From Francisellaceae bacterium UBA6186 (GTDB lineage: Bacteria; Pseudomonadota; Gammaproteobacteria; UBA6186; Azoamicaceae): a stretch of DNA of 28,907 nucleotides. The position numbers and the translations under genes are program-made. The notes under the pieces are model-generated. The model was not told the origin of the DNA. It did not search any database and worked only from the letters and a program-made list of their open reading frames with translations. This document shows, in pieces, positions 22,564 to 28,907 of the stretch. Position 1 is the first letter of the stretch. Every line of letters starts with the position of its first letter. The stretch is taken from assembly GCA_002422785.1 (NCBI GenBank), contig DITK01000056.1, positions 1 through 28,907 on the forward strand. The letters run 5' to 3'.

Positions 22564-23763
22564 ATGATGTTTTTCACTATATTAATTTTATCTATTTTAA
22601 CTGGGGCAGAAATTGATTTATTCACCCCAAGTTTCCCAGAATTACAAAAAACCTTTGGCCTTTCTCCATTTATGGTGGAGTTAATGTTAAGTATCAATCT
22701 TATTGCGCACTGCATCAGTTCTTTTGTAGTTGGAACTCTTGGAGATCGTTATGGTAGAAAAACTATAATTATTTTTGGATTAGTTATTTTTATCATTGGT
22801 AGCATATTTTGTATTTTTGCGAATACTTATTGGTACTTATTATTGGGCAGAATGCTGCAGGGAATAGGTATTGCAGGACCTGCGGTGCTATCTTTTTTAG
22901 TTATTGTCGATAACTATTCTCTAGAAAAACAACAACACCACATGGGTTTATTAAATGGTTTTGTGACATTAGCCATGGCCACTGCTCCTGTTATAGGCAG
23001 CTATGTAAGTTTGTTTTTTAAATGGCAAGGAAATTTCGTAATATTATTATTACTTGCGATTATCTGTTTAATTTTAACTACGTTGTTTGTGCCTAAAAGC
23101 CAAACAAATAACAGTATTACTTTTTCTATTAAAGAATATACAACTATTTTAACTTCAAAATCTGTAATTTATTTTATAATAACTATTTGTTTATTATCTC
23201 AAAGTTATTGGATTTTTATTGGGATGTCGCCAATTTTATATATGGAAAGTTTAAATGTTAGTTTGAATCACTTTGGTTTTTATCAAGGAACAATGTGTTT
23301 ATCTTTTGCTATTGTAAGTTTATCTAGCGGTTATTTTATAAAAAAATTTGGCCAAAAAAAATGTTTATTGTTCGGGGTTGGATTATTATTTTGTTTTATT
23401 ATAGCCACTAGTTTTTTAATGTTTTTTAATATAAACAACCCCATTATAATTACCTTAATTTTACAATTAGAAGGCATCGGGGTAGTATTTCCGATAAATA
23501 TTTTATGGCCACTGGCACTAGATACTAGCCCAAATGCCAAAGGTCGCATGGCAGCTATCATGGTTGGAGGCAGATTGATTATTACCTCTTGTAGTTTGCA
23601 AATTGTTAGTTATTTTTATAAAGGTGTGTTTTTTGAGATTGGTTTAGCTATGATCATCAGCCTAATTTTATCATTATTAGTATGTTGTAAATTATTTAAA
23701 TTAATACCAATACTAAATAGCCACCAACAACCAGCCGCAACATTGACATCATCTCCACTCTAA
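22564..23763 (+). CDS. MFS drug-resistance transporter, Bcr/CflA family
   Basis: This 399-residue inner-membrane protein has about 12 hydrophobic segments and belongs to the drug:proton antiporter group that includes Bcr and CflA. Marks are DLFTPSFPELQKTFG after the first helix, motif A as GTLGDRYGRKT (58-68), and GRMLQGIGIAGPAV in helix 4, typical of 12-helix drug exporters. The C-terminal tail is hydrophilic. The exact substrate cannot be read from the sequence. ATG 22564 and ATG 22567 are both possible; there is no clear ribosome site. It is divergent from gmhA with its own promoter and converges on the lipase-like gene, the stop codons being only two bases apart. Confidence 0.88.
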   Translation: MMFFTILILSILTGAEIDLFTPSFPELQKTFGLSPFMVELMLSINLIAHCISSFVVGTLGDRYGRKTIIIFGLVIFIIGSIFCIFANTYWYLLLGRMLQGIGIAGPAVLSFLVIVDNYSLEKQQHHMGLLNGFVTLAMATAPVIGSYVSLFFKWQGNFVILLLLAIICLILTTLFVPKSQTNNSITFSIKEYTTILTSKSVIYFIITICLLSQSYWIFIGMSPILYMESLNVSLNHFGFYQGTMCLSFAIVSLSSGYFIKKFGQKKCLLFGVGLLFCFIIATSFLMFFNINNPIIITLILQLEGIGVVFPINILWPLALDTSPNAKGRMAAIMVGGRLIITSCSLQIVSYFYKGVFFEIGLAMIISLILSLLVCCKLFKLIPILNSHQQPAATLTSSPL

Positions 23764-23782
23764 AGTTATTTCTTTTTAGTGG
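23755..23782. terminator. Possible bidirectional terminator over two stop codons
   Basis: CCACTCTAAAG (23755-23765) pairs with CTTTTTAGTGG (23772-23782) with two mismatches around a six-base loop. The stem spans the stop codons of the convergent MFS and lipase-like genes. Neither side has a long T-run, so efficiency is doubtful. Confidence 0.3.
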
Positions 23783-25904
23783 ATAACATCTCTATATACG
23801 GTGATGTAGAACTAGAAGGCATGTTACTAGACGATGACGCTACATCTCCTCTATCTCTGCTCATTACAACAGGTGCCACTATCTGCGGACTAGAACGATT
23901 AGTGACTGTGCTGGCATTACTTAGTTGTTCTGTAACTTGCAAATTTAAATCTGTTGCCAAGAATTTCGTTAATGCGTCATAAATACCTGAATTGACATGC
24001 AACTTAAGTATCTCCGCAAGCTCTGCCTGTAATTGGCTATAATTCTTATTACTATCAGTACTCGAAAGAAACTTTTTACAAATAACCAACACCTTGTCAG
24101 ATAATGAACCATTTGCTACTAATGTGCTTGCTTGGCTTTTTAATTTACTGTAGTATGACTTACTATTATTATTCTGTTCACAAGCACTTTTCAATTGTTT
24201 TGCTAACTTTTCGCTTGGTTGTTCTAAAAACTTTTCTAATTCCGACGAAATATTTGAATTAATATGGCTGTTTTTTGTGGCTTTAAGTGTGGTTTTCAAG
24301 TCCGTAAGCAATCGCTGACAATCAGTACCGCTATGAATTTGAGTTAAAAGTTCCAAACAATTATACCATACTTTATCAGACAATGACCACGATGATGTTG
24401 CAGCATTTCTCCATGATTGCATCTGTGTTTTGTCGTTAGAATTTAATTGACAAGCATGCATCAATTCGTGTACTGCTTTTATCAGCAATATCAATGAATC
24501 ATACCGACTAATATTGTTATCTAGTAGTGAAACTGTTGAAGCTCTCCTACTGCCAAAAGCACATAATCCTGCTGCGTGCAAGTTATTTACCGTTGGATGT
24601 TTAATTTCACGAAGTAATTTATATACTCGCCCCTGATTTAATTCTGTATTGTTACTACAAGGATGAAAGTTAAGGCGATTCTCTTGATTGCCAGAGCCAT
24701 TCTGTTGTAATAATAATTTATCTGTATGCAATCTTTTACTGGCTTGCAATTGTTGGGCTGTATCTTTCAAATCAGTTACGAATTTAAAAACCTTCAAAGG
24801 AGTAAATACCGTACTAGCGATGTTTAGTGGTAAAGATTTAACTACACTGCTTGGTTGTGGCATATTAGTATTTTTTACATATAACACGTCTACTATAGCA
24901 TGCTCTTTAGGAACATTATCTAATACATAAGCTTCACCAGTATTTTGTACAACATCTCCTGCTACTAAATAATTATAAGTTTCTATTTGAGGGCGATACA
25001 TATTTGCTTGCTGTTCGTATAAAAATTTAGCTATATCGATACTTAAATCCCTAGTTGCGGCAGGAACTCCTGCTGAATTATAAACAAACAGTCGCAATTT
25101 ATTAATAGCTAACTCGTTAATTTTACTGGCAATTGCAGGATCAATCTTTTGGTCTTGTTCGTTATAGCCTAGATTTTCAGCTATTGCTAACATCATGATA
25201 GTGAAACAATTTTGTGCATCTGCACCACCTAAACTATGGCCAGCTATAGTAACAGATATAGGTAATGGTTTTGTAATATTGTCAGATTTTATATTCTCTA
25301 TCACTTTACATATTTGATACAAAATTAAATTGCTATTTTCCATAAAACTAGCAGATCCAGCTCCTCCTTCTTCAAATACATCTCTGTCAATACTAGTTCT
25401 TGACTTAATATCAGTGCCTCGAAAAATAATTTTAATATCAATATTATCCTCTGGTTTAGTAGCAAACAAAATATAACCAACCAAACCTAAATTAGAAACC
25501 ACCAAACGCATATATTGATGTTTACTAGCGACCAAATTTTCTTCTGCTATATGGAGAATTTTAGAACTATTATAAATATCGGCAAAATTCTTTGACTTAT
25601 TATCCAAATCGCCTAATTGATATGCTAACTGATGAGCTAAAAATTGAGCATAATAATATTTTTTTAAATATTCTCGCCAATATTGTTCGGGATTATTGCT
25701 TGCGTCTGGATGGCTAGAGTTTAATGATGGCATGGTGATGTTCGCACCATTTAAAATATCAGTTATTATATCTGTGTCTGCAGTCCCCGGTGTTGGTATA
25801 ACGACAAAACCATCATCCCCTCCCCCCTCTGCTGCATCGTCATTTACAGTTGAGGTAATATCTGTGGCGGTGGTAGCTTTTGCGGATTTATCTTTTTTAA
25901 ACAT
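23766..25904 (-). CDS. Large lipase-like protein (alpha/beta hydrolase) with C-terminal duplication
   Basis: This 712-residue protein has a class 3 lipase-like core. VTIAGHSLGGADAQ carries the nucleophile elbow with S224; D317 in NYLVAGDVV and H335 in VPKEHAI are in the right order for the triad; FRGTD at 161-165 resembles the oxyanion-side strand of these lipases. There is no signal peptide and no RTX repeat. The N-terminus (about 1-60) is low in complexity, and the C-terminus (about 690-712) is rich in serine. Residues about 482-571 and 572-661 are an internal duplication sharing AC--N---K, SLSDKV---C and H-NS-I---L-KFL. The start ATG 25904 has GGGGT eight bases upstream, better than the in-frame ATG at 25955. 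Host-directed lipase or phospholipase is a guess. Confidence 0.75.
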   Translation of the reverse strand: MFKKDKSAKATTATDITSTVNDDAAEGGGDDGFVVIPTPGTADTDIITDILNGANITMPSLNSSHPDASNNPEQYWREYLKKYYYAQFLAHQLAYQLGDLDNKSKNFADIYNSSKILHIAEENLVASKHQYMRLVVSNLGLVGYILFATKPEDNIDIKIIFRGTDIKSRTSIDRDVFEEGGAGSASFMENSNLILYQICKVIENIKSDNITKPLPISVTIAGHSLGGADAQNCFTIMMLAIAENLGYNEQDQKIDPAIASKINELAINKLRLFVYNSAGVPAATRDLSIDIAKFLYEQQANMYRPQIETYNYLVAGDVVQNTGEAYVLDNVPKEHAIVDVLYVKNTNMPQPSSVVKSLPLNIASTVFTPLKVFKFVTDLKDTAQQLQASKRLHTDKLLLQQNGSGNQENRLNFHPCSNNTELNQGRVYKLLREIKHPTVNNLHAAGLCAFGSRRASTVSLLDNNISRYDSLILLIKAVHELMHACQLNSNDKTQMQSWRNAATSSWSLSDKVWYNCLELLTQIHSGTDCQRLLTDLKTTLKATKNSHINSNISSELEKFLEQPSEKLAKQLKSACEQNNNSKSYYSKLKSQASTLVANGSLSDKVLVICKKFLSSTDSNKNYSQLQAELAEILKLHVNSGIYDALTKFLATDLNLQVTEQLSNASTVTNRSSPQIVAPVVMSRDRGDVASSSSNMPSSSTSPYIEMLSTKKK

Positions 25905-25992
25905 AAGGTGTACCCCAACATATTTATCAAAGTAACTATATAAATATATTAGCACAACCTATTCTAATATACGAATGGTGTAAGGTCTTTAC

Positions 25993-26034
25993 ATTAGTGG
26001 TACTTTATATTAGTGGTACTTTATATTAGTGGTA
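25993..26034. repeat. Tandem 16-bp repeat, 2.6 copies
   Basis: The unit ATTAGTGGTACTTTAT occurs twice without error (25993-26008, 26009-26024) and a third time for its first 10 bases (26025-26034). AGGTCTT flanks the array on both sides (25983-25989, 26041-26047). It lies in the gap between lysA and the lipase-like gene, about 90-130 bases upstream of the latter's start. It could be a stack of operators for the lipase-like gene or a slippage product. No promoter was found with confidence in the rest of the gap. Confidence 0.8.
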
Positions 26035-26064
26035 AAAGTTAGGTCTTATTTTTAACCGTAATTA

Positions 26065-27339
26065 TTAAAATATGGTTTCTAATCGAAATAATTCTTCGAA
26101 ACTTTCTCGCTCTCTAACAACTTGAAATGCATTGCTATCTACCATAACTTCTGCCGGTTTGGGGCGACTATTATAATTAGAACTCATACTAAAACCGTAA
26201 GCACCCGCTGTACATACCATAAGCAAGTCATGAGCTTCTAAGGCTAAATAACGATCCTTTGCTAAAAAATCTCCAGTTTCACAAATTGGCCCCACAATAT
26301 CGTAAAGATTTAATAACACCTTATTAGATTTAATATTTACATTAATAACATCATGCCAAGAATTATATAAAGATGGCCTTAATAAATCGTTCATAGCCGC
26401 GTCAACTATGGCAAAATATTTTTCTATAGAATTTATCGATTTATTATCCGATTGAATTTTTTTTATATATTCAACTTTTGTTAATAAGATCCCAGCATTT
26501 GCCACCATAGCACGTCCAGGTTCTATGTAAACCTGTAAATTAGTTACTTTTAATTTACGCATTAACGCTTGTATATATTCTTGAATAGTTGGCAATAATT
26601 CTTCTTGATAAACAACTCCCAGTCCACCGCCTATGTTAATGTGTTCAAGTATAATATTGATTTTTTTTAAATCATGTATTAATACTAAAATTTTATCTAT
26701 TGCATCTAAAAAAGGACTTAATGACGTAATTTGCGAACCAATATGAAATGCCACACCTTTAATATTAATTGCTGGCAACGTGCTGGCCATTAAATATAAG
26801 TCTTTAGCTTCCAGCATGCTTACCCCAAATTTATTTTCTTTAAGACCAGTTGAGATATATGGGTGACTTTTCGCATCTACATCTGGATTAACCCGAAAAG
26901 CAATATTGGCTATAATATTTAATTCTATTGCCAGATTATTTATTCTTATTAATTCAGATCCAGATTCAACATTGATACACCCAATCCCAATTTTTAATGC
27001 ATATGTCAGCTCTGCGGTGCTTTTACCGACTCCAGAGAAAATTATTTTTTCCGGATTGCAATTGGTTGCTAATACTCGCCTTAGTTCTCCCATAGATACA
27101 ATATCAAACCCAGAATTAAGACTGGTAAATAAATTTAATATCGCTAAATTACTATTAGCTTTAACTGCATAATTAATTTGATGTGGATAATTGTTAAATG
27201 CTCTATCAAAAGCATGCCAATTATCAATAACTGCTTGTTTTGAATAAACATAACAAGGTGTACCAACTGCGGCTGCTATATGATTTAACGATACTGATTC
27301 TACAAACCATTCGTTATCATTATGTTTAAAATAATTCAT
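26065..27339 (-). CDS. lysA: Diaminopimelate decarboxylase
   Basis: LysA removes CO2 from meso-diaminopimelate to make lysine, the last step of that pathway. The 424-residue fold-type III PLP enzyme has the PLP lysine K60 in INYAVKANSN, HIGSQI at 199-204, GGGLG at 237-241, EPGR at 273-276 and the active-site C353 in GPICETGD, plus the C-terminal GAYGFSMSSNYNSRPKP stretch. Length is normal. ATG 27339 is preceded by AAGGAT, part of which is the stop codon of ung (TAAGGAT). It follows ung by 13 bases, so the two are co-transcribed; no dapF or other lysine gene is near. Confidence 0.97.
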   Translation of the reverse strand: MNYFKHNDNEWFVESVSLNHIAAAVGTPCYVYSKQAVIDNWHAFDRAFNNYPHQINYAVKANSNLAILNLFTSLNSGFDIVSMGELRRVLATNCNPEKIIFSGVGKSTAELTYALKIGIGCINVESGSELIRINNLAIELNIIANIAFRVNPDVDAKSHPYISTGLKENKFGVSMLEAKDLYLMASTLPAINIKGVAFHIGSQITSLSPFLDAIDKILVLIHDLKKINIILEHINIGGGLGVVYQEELLPTIQEYIQALMRKLKVTNLQVYIEPGRAMVANAGILLTKVEYIKKIQSDNKSINSIEKYFAIVDAAMNDLLRPSLYNSWHDVINVNIKSNKVLLNLYDIVGPICETGDFLAKDRYLALEAHDLLMVCTAGAYGFSMSSNYNSRPKPAEVMVDSNAFQVVRERESFEELFRLETIF

Positions 27340-27352
27340 TTAACAAATATCC

Positions 27353-28039
27353 TTATGGATTACCAGAAACTCGCCAATCTATTGGCTCTTTACCAGATTG
27401 TCGCAATAATTCATTAACTTTAGAAAAATGTTTACACCCAAAAAATCCTCTATTGGCCGACAATGGTGATGGGTGGGGTGCTGTTAATACCACATGCTTA
27501 GTGGTGTCGATTGCTTGACATTTTTTCCCGGCATAATTACCCCAGAGTAAAAAAATAATTTGATTATTTTGTTGATTTAAAATCTCAATTACTTGATCAG
27601 TAAATTTTTCCCAACCTTTATTATGATGAGAGCCGGCGATACCATTTTCTACCGTTAATATGCTGTTTAGTAATAAAACACCTTGTTTGGCCCAATTTAT
27701 TAAACAACCTTGTTTTGCAGGCATAATATTTAGATCACTATATAACTCTTTATAAATATTTATTAATGATGGGGGTACAGCCATTTGGGGCAAAACCGAA
27801 AAACATAATCCGTGTGCTTGATTAGGTCCGTGATAAGGATCTTGCCCTAAAATCACAACTTTTACTTGATCTATAGGAGTTAACTGAAAAGCATTAAAAA
27901 TATCTGATCCTTTGGGATAAATAATTTTTTTATCTCGCTTTTCCTTCACTAAAAATTTTTTTAACTCTTGCATATATGGCTTAGTAAATTCTGCCAATAA
28001 TACCTTTTTCCAACCAAGCTCTAATGATATTGTATCCAT
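27353..28039 (-). CDS. ung: Uracil-DNA glycosylase
   Basis: Ung excises uracil from DNA to begin base-excision repair. The 228-residue protein (from ATG 28039) carries GQDPYHG with the catalytic D67, FLLWG, and the DNA-contact loop HPSPLS with H189, and follows E. coli Ung throughout. Two codons further upstream is a TTG, but ATG 28039 fits the family N-terminus better. This ATG directly abuts the ATG of the divergent mutH gene (CATATG at 28037-28042), leaving no intergenic base, so its promoter must lie within mutH. No ribosome site is visible upstream. It is followed by lysA. Confidence 0.97.
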   Translation of the reverse strand: MDTISLELGWKKVLLAEFTKPYMQELKKFLVKEKRDKKIIYPKGSDIFNAFQLTPIDQVKVVILGQDPYHGPNQAHGLCFSVLPQMAVPPSLINIYKELYSDLNIMPAKQGCLINWAKQGVLLLNSILTVENGIAGSHHNKGWEKFTDQVIEILNQQNNQIIFLLWGNYAGKKCQAIDTTKHVVLTAPHPSPLSANRGFFGCKHFSKVNELLRQSGKEPIDWRVSGNP

Positions 28040-28699
28040 ATGCAAAATGTTAAAGAATTATTAGCCAAGTGTCAAAATATAGCCGGTATGACTCTAACCG
28101 AAGTGTCCAGATTATTAAATACCACTTGCCCAAAGTCATTAAACCATAATAAAGGCTGGATAGGGCAATTGTTAGAAAAATATTTAGGAGCTACTGGATA
28201 CAATTTACCGATAGCTGATTTTCCAGAATTAGGAATTGAATTAAAAACCATACCAATTAACCCACAAACCTTATCTCCGCTAGAATCTACCTATATATGC
28301 ACTGCCCCATTGAATACTCCTAGTATTTCATGGGAACAATCGGTAGTTAAACTGAAATTATCTAAAATATTATGGGTTCCGATTGAATGGTCAGCTAATT
28401 TAAGTTTACCTGATCGTCGTATTGGCAAATCATTTTTATGGCAACCAAGCCAACAACAAGCTATTATTCTAGAAAATGATTGGCAGGAACTAACCGAAAT
28501 GATCCAATTAGGAAATATTCAGCTATTATCTGCGAGGTACGGACGTTATTTACAAATTCGTCCTAAAGCTGCTACTTGCAAAAATAGTTTGGTTAATTAC
28601 TTAACAAGTTGCGGGGAAATTATTAAAACAGTTAATCGAGGATTTTATTTAAGAGCCAGTTTTACGAAAAAAATTTTCATTGAAAATTTTAGTAGATAA
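28040..28699 (+). CDS. mutH: DNA mismatch repair endonuclease MutH
   Basis: MutH nicks the unmethylated strand at hemimethylated GATC sites once MutS and MutL have found a mismatch. The 219-residue protein keeps the nuclease core D60-x6-E67-x-K69 (DFPELGIELK), KGWIGQLLEKYLG, and YLQIRPKAA near the C-terminus, and is close in length to E. coli MutH (229). MutH is confined mostly to gammaproteobacteria with Dam methylation, so a dam gene is expected elsewhere. ATG 28040 begins on the base next to the ung start codon on the other strand. No ribosome site precedes it. The Pit gene follows after five bases, so the two may share a message. Confidence 0.96.
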   Translation: MQNVKELLAKCQNIAGMTLTEVSRLLNTTCPKSLNHNKGWIGQLLEKYLGATGYNLPIADFPELGIELKTIPINPQTLSPLESTYICTAPLNTPSISWEQSVVKLKLSKILWVPIEWSANLSLPDRRIGKSFLWQPSQQQAIILENDWQELTEMIQLGNIQLLSARYGRYLQIRPKAATCKNSLVNYLTSCGEIIKTVNRGFYLRASFTKKIFIENFSR

Positions 28700-28704
28700 A
28701 AAAT

Positions 28705-28907
28705 ATGGATATTCAAAATTTTTATTTCATAGCTGCCATTATATTTAGTTCTTTGTTAGCGTGGGGTATAGGGGCTAATGATGTTTCTAATGCCATGGGT
28801 ACCGCAGTTGGTTCTAAGTCTATATCTATCAAACAAGCATTATTTATAGCAGCTGTTTTTGAATTTTTAGGTGCTCTGCTAGCTGGCAGCGAAGTTACTA
28901 ATACTAT
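28705..28907 (+). CDS. Pit-family inorganic phosphate transporter, 5' part
   Basis: The first 67 codons of a gene cut by the window edge. They encode an N-terminal membrane helix and the signature GIGANDVSNAMGTAVGSKS, then IKQALFIAAVFEFLGALLAG, as in the phosphate/proton symporters PitA and PitB. This motif is the first half of the inverted-repeat phosphate-binding core. It starts at ATG 28705, five bases after mutH, without a visible ribosome site. Its usual partner, the DUF47 protein, is at 18006-18686 instead of next to it. Whether the gene is complete cannot be seen. Confidence 0.9.
   Translation, partial: MDIQNFYFIAAIIFSSLLAWGIGANDVSNAMGTAVGSKSISIKQALFIAAVFEFLGALLAGSEVTNT

Noticed and set aside
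23766..25904. RTX-type substrate of the nearby type I secretion system
   Set aside because: No GGxGxDxUx repeats are seen in the lipase-like protein, and the genes are 6 kb apart.
26535..26556. Second lux-box-like site (ACCTGTA in lysA)
   Set aside because: Only the left half matches; the right half has no inverted counterpart and it lies within coding sequence.

Overview
The window reads as a piece of a chromosome from an AT-rich, probably host-associated gammaproteobacterium. MutH, a TTG-started rpsT, RluB, the trpS-scpA-scpB-rluB run and the glmM-tpiA-secG-tRNA-Leu run all point to gammaproteobacteria. The last run, an ankyrin-like large protein and a LuxR-type regulator without a visible luxI suggest Legionellales (relatives of Legionella, Coxiella or Berkiella). 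That placement is inference from gene order and protein style; no marker was searched.

Layout. 1-607: a small membrane protein and rpsT on the minus strand. 751-5658: a tight plus-strand operon murJ-ileS-lspA (lipid II flippase, isoleucyl-tRNA synthetase, lipoprotein signal peptidase); ribF, which usually sits between murJ and ileS in this group, is absent. 5659-11468: an accessory block of six unrecognised or partly recognised plus-strand genes. It holds two copies of an A-B domain pair, the first as two genes and the second as one fused gene, then a small coiled-coil protein, a 773-residue ankyrin-like protein and a LuxR-family regulator joined to it by an ATGA overlap. A lux-box-like palindrome lies upstream of the first gene, so the regulator may control its own cluster. 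11557-14245 (minus): tRNA-Leu(GAG), secG, tpiA, glmM. 14380-17948 (minus): a type I secretion ATPase and its membrane-fusion adaptor, with a DUF47/PhoU-like gene upstream. 18729-22448 (minus): gmhA-trpS-scpA-scpB-rluB with overlapping or closely spaced genes. 22564-23763 (plus): an MFS drug transporter. 23766-25904 (minus): a large lipase-like protein with an internal duplication. 26065-28039 (minus): ung-lysA. 28040-28907 (plus): mutH and the start of a Pit phosphate transporter, cut by the window edge.

Most genes are housekeeping: cell envelope (murJ, lspA, glmM, gmhA, lysA), translation (rpsT, ileS, trpS, rluB, tRNA-Leu), chromosome segregation (scpAB), DNA repair (ung, mutH), export (secG, type I secretion) and phosphate uptake (DUF47, pit). 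The part most likely to be new biology is 5826-11468. No gap between genes exceeds 300 bases; the longest (5659-5906, 248 bases) holds two palindromes, a promoter and perhaps a gene remnant. No rRNA, CRISPR, insertion sequence or integrase was seen. Starts other than ATG are frequent (murJ, rpsT and scpA with TTG; tpiA, gmhA and probably the adaptor with GTG).
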